DNA of 64,000 nucleotides from Ampullaceana balthica (Eukaryota > Mollusca > Gastropoda > Lymnaeidae): assembly GCA_944989445.1 (NCBI GenBank), contig CALYLW010000982.1:62001-126000 (forward strand), given 5' to 3'. Of the stretch, positions 1 to 10,736 are shown piece after piece (positions within the stretch are counted from its first letter, which is position 1; each line of letters opens with the position of its first letter). The notes beneath the pieces are model-generated. The model did not search any database. It worked only from the letters and a program-made list of their open reading frames with translations, and was not told the DNA's origin. Position numbers and translations under genes: made by a program.

Positions 1-1953
1 CTACTTTCATAAATAGTGTCACCATCTGTGATGTCTGGTCTTCTACTTTCATACATCGTGTCACCATCTGTGATGTCTGGGCTTCTACTTTCATACATCG
101 TGTCACCATCTGGGATGTCTCGGGCTCTACTTTCTTACATCGTGTAACCATCTGGGATGTCTGGTCTTCTACTTTCATACATCGTGTCACCATCTGTGAT
201 GTCTGGGCTTCTACTTTCATACATCGTGTCACCATCTGGGATGTCTGGGCTTCTACTTTCATACATCGTGTCACCATCTGGGATGTCTCGGGCTCTACTT
301 TCTTACATCGTGTAACCATCTGGGATGTCTGGTCTTCTACTTTCATACATCGTGTCACCATCTGGGATGTCTGGGCTTCTACTTTCATACATCGTGCCAC
401 CATCTGGGATGTCTCGGGCTCTACTTTCTTACATCGTGTCACCATCTGGGATGTCTGGTCTTCTACTTTCATACATCGTGTCACCATCTGGGATGTCTCG
501 GGCTCTACTTTCTTACATCGTGTCACCATCTGGGATGTCTGGTCTTCTACTTTCATACATCGTGTCACCATCTGTGATGTCTGGGCTTCTACTTTCATAC
601 ATCGTGCCACCATCTGGGATGTCTGGGCTTCTACTTTCATGCATCATGTCACAATCTGTGATGTCTGGGCTTCTACTTTCATACATCATGTCACCATCTG
701 TGATGTCTGGGCTTCTACTTTCATACATCGTGTCACCATCTGGGATGTCTGGGCTTCTACTTTCATACATCATGTCACCATCTGTGATGTCTGGGCTTCT
801 ACTTTCATACATCATGTCACCATCTGTGATGTCTGGGCTTCTACTTTCATACATCGTGTCACCATCTGGGATGTCTGGGCTTCTACTTTCATACATCGTG
901 TCACCATCTGGGATGTCTCGGGCTCTACTTTCATACATCGTGTCACCATTTGTGATGTCTGGGCTTCTACTTTCATACATAATGTCACCATATGGGATGT
1001 CTGGGCTTCTACTTTCATACATCGTGTCACCATCTGGAATGTCTCGGGCTCTACTTTCATACATTGTGTCACCATCTGGGATGTCTCGGGCTCTACTTTC
1101 ATGCATCGTGTCACCATCTGGGATGTCTCGGGCTCTACTTTCATACATCGTGTCACCATCTGGGATGTCTCGGGCTCTACTTTCATACATCGTGTCACCA
1201 TCTGGGTGTCTGGGCTTCTACTTTCATGCATCGTGCCACCATCTTGGATGTCTGGGCTTCTACTTTCATACATCGTGTCACCATCTGGGATGTCTCGGGC
1301 TCTACTTTCATACATCGTATCACCATCTGTGATGTCTGGGCTTCTACTTTCATACATCGTGTCACCATCTGGGATGTCTGGGCTTCTACTTTCATACATC
1401 GTGTCACCATCTGTGATGTCTGGGCTTCTACTTTCATACATCGTGTCACCATCTGTGATGTCTGGGCTTCTACTTTCATACATCGTGTCACCATCTGTGA
1501 TGTCTGGGCTTCTACTTTCATACATCGTGTCACCATCTGGAATGTCTCGGGCTCTACTTTCATACATCGTGTCACCATCTGGGATGTCTGGGCTTCTACT
1601 TTCATACATCGTGTCACCATCTGGGATGTCTGGGCTTCTACTTTCATACATCGTGTCACCATCTGGGATTTCTGGGCTTCTACTTTCATACATCGTGTCA
1701 CCATCTGGGATGTCTCGGGCTCTACTTTCATACATCGTGTCACCATCTGGGATGTCTGGGCTTCTACTTTCATACATCGTGTCACCATCTGGGATGTCTG
1801 AGCTTCTACTTTCATAAATAGTATCACCATCTGGGATGTCTGGGCTTCTACTTTCATACATCGTGTCACCATCTGGGATGTCTGAGCTTCTACTTTCATA
1901 AATAGTATCGCCATCTGGGATGTCTCGGGCTCTACTTTCATACATCGTGTCAC
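1..1953. repeat. 42-bp minisatellite array, about 46 copies, truncated by the left edge
   Basis: Head-to-tail units of 42 bp, each containing CTACTTTCATACATCGTGTC, run from base 1 to an abrupt end in GCTGCTTAATTTGAGC. Two main unit types alternate irregularly: one reads TCTGGGCTTC and the other TCTCGGGCTC at the same place. Further sites vary between G and T (CTGGGATG or CTGTGATG). A 1-bp deletion near 1205 shifts the register. Because 42 is divisible by three and the consensus lacks stops in five of six frames, open frames of 225-392 codons appear on both strands; on the minus strand the 14-residue unit reads about MYESRSPDIPDGDT. No start, splice or compositional signal favours one frame, so I treat it as non-coding. 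The array continues to the left of the window. Confidence 0.95.
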
Positions 1954-2315
1954 GCTGCTTAATTTGAGCTGTGCAGTACAAAGAATTGCCATTTTCTTTA
2001 CTGTTACTTTCTATATATTATAGACACGTAAACATATTTAATTACAACTGCCACACGATGCATTAGGTTTAATTGTTAACATGTTTAAATTTAATTGCGA
2101 ATTTGTTTTAATTATTTTCTGTTCCATAACTCCACATTTAATAAAATCCTATTTATGTAATAATTGTGTCAGAATTTTTTCAAGGCTTCATTTTTAGCGG
2201 TGCGTGTTCTAAAATCTTTTATCGCGCACATTTTCGTGTACGCATCTTAAATTTAGCTGTGTCCTATTAATATAAAATTTATATTTTGTTTGTCTTTTAC
2301 ATAAGTTATTGTCTT
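1954..2315. other. AT-rich non-coding spacer
   Basis: Strongly AT-rich sequence between the minisatellite and the duplicated segment. A short direct repeat of TTTTACATAAG occurs near 2293-2325. No gene or RNA is visible. Confidence 0.7.
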
Positions 2316-2990
2316 TTACATAAGCTATACACTTATACAAGTTAAACTTAGGCTACTGGGCCTATTTACATAGTAGATAAACCTAAATAAAGTGATCCTG
2401 AAGACGCTTAATTTTTAATTTTTTTTTGCGAATTGAATTTGAAATGTTCATTCCTTTGTAGTTGGATTTAAATAGGTCATTTTAAAAATCAATTATTGGC
2501 ATTGTTTCTCATTCGTTTTTTAACAGACATATGATTTCTTTTGGGTTTTTTTTTGTGGTTTAAATGTGGAAAATAATTTCTTTATTTTTTTAGAAACAAA
2601 ATCTGTTGTTGGCAATGAAAGTGACTCAAAAAAGAATTTCATTCCTGTATGATATTATACCAATTGCATAAAGCCCTAAATTTTAATCGTAAATGTAGAC
2701 ACAAATATATATAACAATTCAAATATTATTTCCATGTTAAAACAACTATAAATAGATTACAAAAGTAGAGTTATTTTTGGTCCAATTGTTATGAGCATAC
2801 TTTTTATTAAGCCAGAATATTTCTATAACCATTAAAAATTTATTATTATTATTATTGTCTAAATACGGTGCGCACATTTTCTTGAATTCCTTTTAATACA
2901 ACTGCTTTAGTTTCTTTCAAGTATTTTAGAAAGTACATTTCATATATAACATTTATAATTTTATTTATTTGCGCTATATGTCAATAAACT
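2316..2990 (+). repeat. Imperfect ~0.67-kb direct duplication, copy 1
   Basis: This AT-rich segment is repeated immediately downstream at 3006-3640. Landmarks in the same order in both copies are TTTACATAAGCTATAC, AAAGTGATCCTGAA, a Phe/Ile-free T-rich stretch ending in CAGAAACA-like sequence, AAATATTATTTCCATGTTA, GGTG(C/T)GCACATTTTCTTGA and GTATTTTAGAAAGTACA. The offset falls from 703 to 668 bp through small indels, showing an old duplication. No ORF of note. Confidence 0.8.
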
Positions 2991-3005
2991 TACACTTTAA
3001 AAAAG

Positions 3006-3640
3006 TTTACATAAGCTATACATAAATATATACACTATACATTATAAACTTTCGCTACCGAACGTATTAACAGAAGTTGACTAAATTTTATAAAGTGATC
3101 CTGAAAACGCTTAATTAATATGAATTACGAATTGAACATGTTATGTTCATTTCTTTGTAGTCGGAATAACATAGGCCATTTCTAAAGTTGCTTTTTAATC
3201 ATTTTTCAGATGTGCTTATTAACAGACGGTTGAATCTTTTTTTCTAATGTGGATATATATTTTTTTTTGTTTTCAGAAACATAATCTGTTGTGTGTGTAT
3301 TGAATATAAATTGCAAAATGCCTTGTCAGAAATAGGGAACATAAAAAAAAAGAATTATTTTTTGAAATTATACACATTGCATAAAAACCATAAATATAAA
3401 TCGTACAATTTAGAGACATAAAATTGTTTAAATATTATTTCCATGTTACAGTAATTATGACTACGTCAAAAGAAAGAGTTATAACAAGACTTTATTTTAT
3501 GCGGCCAGCTTTCTATAATCTTTTATTATCTAAATATGGTGTGCACATTTTCTTGATCTCATTTTAATACGACGTTTTTAAAAAAAAAGTATTTTAGAAA
3601 GTACAATTATAATTTTGTTTATTGGCGCTATGAGTTATTT
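3006..3640 (+). repeat. Imperfect ~0.67-kb direct duplication, copy 2
   Basis: Second copy of the 2316-2990 segment with the same landmarks in order, diverged by substitutions and indels. Together they suggest a duplicated AT-rich element or a dimer of a transposable-element remnant. No coding capacity is seen. Confidence 0.8.
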
Positions 3641-4529
3641 AGCCGTTGCCTTTTTAAGGGATAGTGCCAAATGTTCTTTATGTCATAGACGCGGTTACAA
3701 ATATTGTATTACTTGCAATTGTGTTACAATGCAGTGTCGTAATTATATATGAAATTTTGAGTGACGAGGGTGGTAGAGCTCTTTCGGAAAACCTATCAGT
3801 TATGTTTATTTAGTACAAGTGGGAATGAAATAGTAAATTTAGTTATTATGGTCGATAAGATTCATTATTTAATAAAGCATATATCTTTTAAATATTAAGG
3901 TAATGTTAAAAGGCACTGCATTAAGTGAAAACAACTCACGCGGTAAAATGGTAAAAATTAAATAATTGTGTCTGTTGTTGTTTTTTTCTCCATTTTTTTC
4001 TTATATATATATTCAATTATATTTATTATTTTTTTCCTTAAAATGGAATATCTCTGTTTCCCATAAGATTTTAATTAATAGATGAATCTGAAATATACCT
4101 TGGCAAATAAAAATTATAATAACCAACAACTAATACTTGGAAAAAGGGTCAGCACACTCCCGCTATAAAGTGCGGGTATATTTCTAGTATATATATATAT
4201 ATATATATATAATTTGACGCGCTATCCAAGCCAACATGAATCCAAGTTAAAGTTTAAATAACGTTTGGTCTTAACATAAAAAGAGAACATTATTTCAACT
4301 GTTAATTTATTTGGTAGAGCTGGTTTTTGAGGCTAAGTTATGCATTTCAGGGCATGATTTTATGCAATGTATCTGCATACAATAGTATACAACTAATACA
4401 CACAAAAGTTAATATAATTAAAATTAGCACATTTTCTCTATATATTTTAGACATTTTGATGCGTGTTTCAAAAAACTATTCTGTTTAACGTTATTATTTC
4501 ACCATTTTAAGTGTGTGTTTTTCTTGCAG
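3641..4529. other. AT-rich non-coding region with a GC-capped hairpin and (AT)n tract, ending in an intron 3' end
   Basis: Mostly AT-rich sequence without a gene. At 4159-4176 CCCGC and GCGGG form a 5-bp stem around TATAAAGT, followed by an (AT)n microsatellite at about 4187-4211. A similar GC-rich cap beside AT-rich DNA is seen at 22648-22674 and 27835-27885, which may be ends of related elements. The last part is the 3' end of the intron before the FNDC3 exon. Confidence 0.6.
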
Positions 4530-4530
4530 A
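4511..4530 (+). promoter_or_regulatory. Splice acceptor of the FNDC3 exon
   Basis: A pyrimidine-rich stretch (GTGTGTGTTTTTCTTGCAG) ends in CAG at 4527-4529, so the exon starts at 4530. The open frame of the exon runs back through this site without a stop, entering with one base of a split codon. Confidence 0.75.
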
Positions 4531-4590
4531 CAACTGCTCCAGAGACAAACATCTTCATTACCTTCCCATCAGGAACTTTATCCGACTAAC

Positions 4591-5299
4591 ATGATGGAAG
4601 ACTCTGTTGATCCTGCACAGCCAAGCCACGCCTCGACCAAAACCAGCTGCAACGGCAGTAACAACAATATCTCCAACACTACAAACTGCAGCAACAACAA
4701 CACTTCTAGCTGCCCCTCCACCAATGGCCCCTCGTCTTCATCCTCGGATATGGAAGAGATGGGTCCTGTGAGCCCTGGGCTTTTAGAGCTCAGCAAAAAC
4801 TCTGTCGTCAGTAATAACAATAACAGCAATGGCTTGCTTCTCGACCCGGAAGTTGAGGATCAGACACAAACCAATACCAACGGTCTCCTATCGGAGACAT
4901 CATCACCTGTCTCAGACGCTCCAAGTCCTCCACTCTGCACACATCAAATCTCCTCGCCTGTTCACGGGCCTATCAACAACAGTGGACACTATCACCAGCA
5001 CGCGGCGGGCCCGGCCATGGGCCCTGGTGGGGGCCCGGGCTACTATCTGGGAACTAACTCCAACAGCATAGGACACGGCTGTATCCCGGCATCCCCCAAC
5101 CACTGCGCTTCTCCTCCGGGGAGCTACCCGAGCTCCAATGCCAGCCACTCCGGGGGTTCGGGCACTCACTCTCGGGGAGATAGTCCAGGGGACGGAGGGG
5201 GCTCCTCCCCCACAGGAGGCCAGCATGTTGTGCACGTGCACGTTAACCCAGGGGAGACCTTCTCAGTTCGACTAGGGGACCAAATACAACACATTCAGG
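4591..5299 (+). CDS. FNDC3: FNDC3-family protein, N-terminal coding exon (partial)
   Basis: This exon encodes the N-terminus of a fibronectin type III domain-containing protein 3, a family of tail-anchored proteins with an N-terminal Pro-rich region and many FN3 domains. The exon runs 4530-5299. I place the start at the tandem ATGs at 4591/4594; the second has A at -3 and G at +4. The frame gives 236 codons plus one base. Residues 1-215 are low-complexity and rich in Ser, Asn, Gly and Pro, with Asn runs near residues 20-37 and 71-76. The last 24 or so residues (QHVVHVHVNPGETFSVRLGD then QIQHIQ) align with the vertebrate FNDC3A/B segment QQVILVQVNPGETFTIR...LQCIQG, known from the family. In vertebrates that segment lies within the first 60 residues, so this protein has a longer N-terminus. 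The split Gly codon at the donor fits the next family residue (G, then PAxVPMM). Coding could also begin in an upstream exon, since the frame is open to the acceptor. No FN3 domain exon is seen in the window. Confidence 0.82.
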
Positions 5300-5306
5300 G
5301 TGAGTA
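5298..5306 (+). promoter_or_regulatory. Splice donor of the FNDC3 exon
   Basis: The sequence CAGG|GTGAGT gives a consensus donor with GT at 5300-5301. The protein homology ends exactly here, and the downstream open frame (to 5436) turns into non-homologous sequence. The intron is phase 1. Confidence 0.8.
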
Positions 5307-5884
5307 CTACTCTATTTCTGTACACTTGGTTTCTGGGGGGGAAGGGGGTAACAACTCTTCCAAGCATACATTGCACCCTAACAGCAATGTCTTTTTGACG
5401 TATATGTTCATGATAGCTGAAAAAAGTTTTAATTAACAAGAACATTATATCGGTCCTTTCGGAAAAAAACAAGGGGGGGGGGAGGGAGAGAGAGAAAAGG
5501 ATACGATTTAGTTTAACATCAGACACCATTTTAAATAAAGCTATTTTTGTAGCTGAAGTATGGCTGATCGAATTCCCAGGCCTCCAAGCTATATATGGCC
5601 AATATATAACACAACTGATGGTGGCTATGCTCTAACTTTTGGTAACAGTACTGCTTACGCTGGATTCAAACTTGATACTTTTCTTATATAAATGTTCTCT
5701 TTTTCTCTCACTAATTTCCCCCTCTCATATTTAAATATAATTTCAGGTTAAATTTGTTTATTTGTGTGTGTGTTTGTGGACCATCAGGTGCTTTTCTCCA
5801 TTCAGCAAACTATTATACTATAATTGAAAACTCCGCATATTTTAATGAAATCACACATTTGCTGTAGTGCAGACTTGTACTTTG
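5300..5884. other. Intron sequence, no further feature
   Basis: Non-coding sequence after the donor with a G9 run near 5474-5482 and a GA-rich stretch. The open frame continues 46 codons past the donor only by chance. Confidence 0.7.
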
Positions 5885-5959
5885 GACCAACCAGTGCTGG
5901 CCATCATTTGACCAACCCATGATGGCCATCATTTGACCAATCCGTGCTGGCTATTATTT
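5885..5959 (+). repeat. 25-bp tandem repeat, 3 copies
   Basis: Three units of 25 bp beginning GACCAA and ending in ATTT (GACCAACCAGTGCTGGCCAT and relatives) with a few substitutions. Confidence 0.85.
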
Positions 5960-7888
5960 TATCTCTACTGAAAACGAACGCAAACTTTTTTTTTAAAAAA
6001 TGTATTTGTTTTATTTTAAGCATTTGAACAAACCCTGGAACAATTCTTCAGATTAAAGTACATGAACGTAATTTTTTTAATTAAATTTGTTTATATTTTG
6101 TGTGTGTGAAGTCATTGTTTCATTTGTCGGAGTTAAACAAACTCACCTCGTTTAAAGTCATTTTTTACCTTAAAAAAGTTCTACTTCTACGCATCTATTC
6201 ATGCTCAATATTTTCTAGCTGAAATCTAGTTCTCTGGTTAATATACATTTGTTATTAATATTGAGAATGTTCTTCACTACTCTTACAATATAATCTCTTA
6301 TAGAGATTTTAATTAAAACGCTTATTTTTATTATTTTTTTTAAAATAAAGTTTTCTTGTGTAGCTACAGATCTGACATTTTTTTCATCCTGTTAATGTTA
6401 ATGGAGGCTTTCATTTATATTTAATTTCTGGCGGAAACACAATCTTTCGTTCTTCACGATCCATCCCCCTTTCGTAACATACACACAAATTATCCGAGTT
6501 ATTTTTAATTTCCCACTGAAGGTAGCGACAAAGAAGCACCAAGGATTTGACAACTATTTTCTAATGGTTAGCTATAATATTGCTGTGACGCCCCCTCACC
6601 CCCCCCCCAACCCATCAGACCCAGGTTTTAACTGTGGTGTGTCAAGAAACTGACATTTACTAGGATGAATGTTACCATTACAACTTGGGAATTAGGACTT
6701 AAAAAATGTATACGTGATATCACCGGGAGGGAAAAAAATTGCTTTTCCTCCTCTTGTGTTCTTTAAAAAAAATTTTTTTTACGAATTGCCTGTGAACTTA
6801 CGTATGACACGAGCAATCCAGCACGTGCGGCGACATATGAGTTAACACGTTTACCATATCAATATCAAGATCACTACGGTGGTTATTTATTGCTCTCATA
6901 GCACCGTGTCACACATCGCTTGTATACAAAAAGATACCCGCATGACAAGAGCGGAGTAGGGACGAGAACTTAGTTCCTTCCTCTATTAAACAAAAAATCA
7001 CCTTTCCCATGTGTTCCTGGCGGACTAAAGCCAGTCAACTCGTCTAGTTGTATTGCCCTGAAGAAAAAATTGTCCAGTTTTTCGTTAATTTCTCTATTTC
7101 ATTCTCATCTCATCTCTGGTCTTTTCACCCCCATAACTCCCATAACCCATGTTTTCAGACCTGCGTACTGCTATTTCATTCGGTGCTCGGGCCATTCGGT
7201 AATATTTGGACCGCGGGGGGCTACAGCTGTCATTTACTGTGCAGGTAGGACATTGAACCATCCTTGATCAACCCCCATGTTGTCATTTGGATGAAATTGG
7301 GTTGACACTTGGCGTGACGGATGGCAACATCAAAGGACAACCCTCATGATGACACCAGGTTGAGTCTAGGTTGATTGGAAGTGCAGCTGAAAGGTGAACC
7401 TGAAATAGTGTACTCGGACCATGATGCGCCTATTTCCCATGGGCGTGCATCGAGTGGACTAATGCCTTTGGATAGATCACTTGCTAGTTTTGAAGGAGGC
7501 ACACCTTGTTTTCGTGTTTTCCCCTCCATTGAAACATCAACATGTTATTTGCATCTTCTGTTTGGTACCTTAAGACGGAGATCAACGGATATCGCTTAGG
7601 CTTTGCATTGCTTGGCTATTTCGGTCACTGATTGCATGAGAAAGATAACTAATTAAAAGCCGAACATTGTCACGGCTTCTCCAGCGATTGTGATAAAACT
7701 CGCTATTCCCCTTATCACGTGACAAAACAAGTGAATAAGCGATGCCCATATTTTGAAGCTTATTTACCAGTGATTCCTTACTAAAATTAAGTCTTTGTGA
7801 TGTAATCAATTAGTTATTTGTAGTGATCCGATGTGGAGTTCGTATACCAGACACCGCGTGTTCACACCTAACCCTTTGACTTTTTATT
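5960..7888. other. Intronic or intergenic sequence, nothing recognised
   Basis: AT-rich sequence with T and A runs and a C9 run near 6599-6608. Short open frames at 7048-7599 lack recognisable domains and I regard them as chance. Confidence 0.6.
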
Positions 7889-8446
7889 AAATCCCTTATA
7901 TTAACTTCACCGCCGTCTCTCTCTGTCTGTCTGTCTCTCTCTCTGTCTCTCTCTCATCATCTCATGGGCTCGGCGGGCGGAAAAACAAAAGTCGAAAATG
8001 ACCCACTTCCAATGATCCGATCGAACTGAAATTTGGCACACGGACCCGTCTTACCTAACAATGCATCGTATCAAAATTTCAGATCGATCGAACGTACCGT
8101 AATTAAATTAATGCATTTTTAGTTTATCCTTATATGAGGTATGTAATTTTAATTCACGATTTGTTATTGTTTTTTTGCCACGTGAAAGTTTGAGCATTGA
8201 GGCGACCCAACGAAACGACGGTGCGCTTTTGTTTACATTTTACGTGTCACTCTGAGCTCGGTCAAGCGAATCGGTGACCAGACTTTTCCCCTCTCCCCCC
8301 ACCCACCCCTCCCCCCCCCCACTAGGGTTATGATGCAAAGTTGAGTTAAGACAGATTCAGTCTGTAAATGTTTGAATATAATCAATACTTTTAGTTATGT
8401 CTCATCTATAAGGGATTTATAGTCAAAAACTTTGTTTTTACGGGGT
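7889..8446 (+). mobile_element. Non-autonomous element with paired ends, tandem copy A
   Basis: Begins AAATCCCTTATATTAACTTC and ends TATAAGGGATTTATAGTC followed by AAAAACTTTGTTTTTACGGG. The outer AAATCCCTTATA and inner TATAAGGGATTT are inverted repeats. The 3' end adds a small hairpin (AAAAAC TTT GTTTTT). Inside are a CT-rich tract, CTCGGCGGGCGG, and a conserved block GATCGATCGAACGTACCGTA. The middle (about 8165-8340) differs from copies B and C. Subterminal inverted repeats plus a 3' hairpin resemble Helentron/pearl-type non-autonomous elements, but I cannot confirm the class. Confidence 0.7.
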
Positions 8447-8458
8447 TGTTTAATTTAA

Positions 8459-8933
8459 AAATCCCTTATATTAACTTCGCGGCCGTCTCTCTCTCTCTGT
8501 CTGTCTTGGGCTCGGCGGGCGGGCGGGCGGAAAAACAGAAGTCAAAAATGACCCACTTCCCATGATCCGATCAAACTGAAATTTGGCACACGGACCCGTC
8601 TAACCTAACAATGCATTGTATCAAAATTTCAGATCGATCGAACGTACCGTAATTAAATTAGAGCATTTTTAGTTTATCCTTATATGAGGTATGTAATTCA
8701 AAATTCACTGTTTGTTATTGTTTTTTTTCTGCCAGTTCCACGTGAGTTTGAGTTGACGCCGACCGTCGTGTTGACGCCGACCGTCGTGCCGACACCCCCT
8801 CACATCCCACCCCCATTTATTAAAGACAAGGGACATCACTCGGTGTCAGTCTGTAAATGTTTGAAAATAATCAATACTGTTAGTTATGTCTCATATATAA
8901 GGGATTTATAGTCAAAAACTTTGTTTTTACGGG
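8459..8933 (+). mobile_element. Non-autonomous element with paired ends, tandem copy B
   Basis: Same ends and same central GATCGATCGAACGTACCGTA block as copy A, in the same orientation and separated by only about 12 bp. It carries a twofold internal repeat of GTTGACGCCGACCGTCGT near 8752-8788. Nearly identical to copy C, so B and C likely arose by recent tandem duplication. Confidence 0.75.
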
Positions 8934-8946
8934 TTTGTTTTATTTT

Positions 8947-9408
8947 AAATCCCTTATATTAACTTCGCGGCCGTCTCTGTCTTGGGCTCGGCGGGCGGGC
9001 GGGCGGAAAACAGAAGTCAAAAATGACCCACTTCCCATGATCCGATCGAACTGAAATTTGGCACACGGACCCGTCTGACCTAACAATGCATCGTATCAAA
9101 ATTTCAGATCGATCGAACGTACCGTAATTAAATTAATGCATTTTTAGTTTATCCTTATATGAGGTATGTAATTCAAAATTCACTGTTTGTTATTGTTTTT
9201 CTTCTGCCAGTTTCACGTGAGTTTGAGTTGACGCCGACCGTCGTGTTGACGCCGACCGTCGTGCCGACACCCCCTCACATCCCACCCCCATTTATTAAAG
9301 ACAAGGGACAGCACTCGGTGTCAGTCTGTAAATGTTTGAAAATAATCAATACTGTTAGTTATGTCTCATATATAAGGGATTTATAGTCAAAAACTTTGTT
9401 TTTACGGG
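8947..9408 (+). mobile_element. Non-autonomous element with paired ends, tandem copy C
   Basis: Closely matches copy B over its full length, including the doubled GACGCCGACCGTCGT motif and the terminal TATAAGGGATTTATAGTC and hairpin. The 75-codon frames seen in both B and C end inside the element and are not proteins I recognise. Confidence 0.75.
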
Positions 9409-9420
9409 TTTGTTTTATTA

Positions 9421-9640
9421 CCACGTTTTTATTAACTCGCTTTCGTTGGGCATTGTTTGTTTGTTTGTCCAAGATTTTTTCAAATCTGCCAACGTAAAAT
9501 TGAACCACTTCTGATGGTCCTAGAGATCTGAAAATTTTACCACAGATAGATCTTGGATGACAATGCATTGTATTAAAATTTCAGATCGATCGAATGTACC
9601 GTTATTAAATTATTGAACTTTTAGTTTATCTATAGTCTAT
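9421..9640 (+). mobile_element. Diverged partial relative of the 7889-9408 element
   Basis: Starts ACCACGTTTTTATTAACTCG, has a GTTTGTTTGTTTGTC tract, then the family block AAAATTTCAGATCGATCGAA and TTAAATTATTGAACTTTTAG. It lacks the 3' end seen in copies A-C. The ATTAACTCG start matches the inverted copy at 18985-19497. Confidence 0.6.
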
Positions 9641-9744
9641 ATATAAGAAACTGTACCGTCGGCTTTTGTTGACATCCGTGAGTTCCCCCCGTGACCACAT
9701 CACAATGTTTTTAAAACGTTTGGCGGGCGCTTGTGAGGTGTTTG

Positions 9745-9811
9745 GTAAAATAAATAGAGGTAAAAAAATATTGTTAAAAACCAAGTTTTTATTAGTGGAC
9801 TAAAAAGAATA
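9745..9811 (+). repeat. Diverged tandem partner of the palindrome's left arm
   Basis: This segment (AAATAAATAGAGGTAAAAAA ... GTGGACTAAAAAGAATAAAA) is a diverged direct copy of the outer part of the left arm that follows it, about 67-70 bp per unit. Confidence 0.6.
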
Positions 9812-10165
9812 AAATAAATAAAGGTAAAAAAATGATTTTTAAAAACCACGTTTTTACAAGCGGACTAAAAAGAAGAAAATAATTTAAAACTGGTAAGTTC
9901 AAGTACTTTAATTTAATATGACTAAAAACGTGGGGCGGGTGTTTGGTATAAAAATTAAAGATTTCTAATTTAGAAGGCAAAAGAGAGATCTATAAGTGAG
10001 AGTATGAGTGAGCTGCATATGTTAAACCTCATAAGCGCCCGTCCCACGTTTTTAGTCATATTAAATGAAAGTACTTGAACTTACCAGTTTTAAATTATTT
10101 TCTTCTTTTTAGTCCGCTTGTAAAAACGTGGTTTTTAAAAATCATTTTTTTACCTTTATTTATTT
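9812..10165. repeat. Long inverted repeat: 128-bp arms around a 98-bp centre
   Basis: The left arm (9812-9939) begins AAATAAATAAAGGTAAAAAA and ends GACTAAAAACGTGGGGCGGG. The right arm (10038-10165) is its reverse complement with, by my reading, only two mismatches. The arms contain AAAACCACGTTTTTACAAGC and AAACTGGTAAGTTCAAGTAC. The centre (9940-10037) is unrelated, non-coding DNA. The near identity of the arms implies recent origin or gene conversion. It could be a foldback element; ACCACGTTTTT motifs link it to the neighbouring element family. Confidence 0.92.
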
Positions 10166-10594
10166 AAATACTATGTTGTTGTCACAATAAGAGTTGTGTG
10201 GAAAGAATTTGTTCAAGAATTTCGTCATCCAATACTCCGTCAATCTACTCTATCCGTCCGTTCAATTATCTTTTTCTCCACCTTGGGCCTCTGATCAATG
10301 TAACCTTCTGTCCTATTGGTTGCCTTACCGTCAACACACCCATCCATACATCCAGTCATCAATATTTATGTGGGTTAAACAATAACCGTGATGTCTTCCG
10401 CGTGGATTAATGGACGATTAAGGCACGGTACAATACGTTATTTCCTCCATTAGAACCAGTTGATACCATCATAAGCCGTGCTCCCGTGATGCAATGGGAG
10501 AGCGCTGTTGCTCAACCGATGCCACGATACCCAGCGTTTCTCAGCCGTAGTTAAAGCCTTGGCGGAGATCTTGATGAAATATTCATGCACAGCA
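10166..10594. other. Non-coding sequence, nothing recognised
   Basis: No domain, RNA or repeat recognised. Two overlapping short open frames at 10194-10410 look random. Confidence 0.6.
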
Positions 10595-10736
10595 ATCTAC
10601 ACAATCTAGAGAATCTATGTCTGAATGTATGCGTCATTGTGTTGAGACTAAACGCTGAACAGATAATCTACACAATATTAAGAATCTATGTCTAAATGTA
10701 TGCGTCATTGTGTGTAGACTAAACGCTTAACAAATA
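10595..10736 (+). repeat. 71-bp tandem repeat, 2 copies
   Basis: Two units beginning ATCTACACAAT and containing GAATCTATGTCT and GTATGCGTCATTGTGT are offset by 71 bp and differ at several positions. Confidence 0.85.

Noticed and set aside
325..1992. ORFs of 225-392 codons on both strands
   Set aside because: They follow from a stop-free 42-bp unit; five frames are open at once and a 1-bp deletion near 1205 moves the reading between frames, so no frame is favoured.
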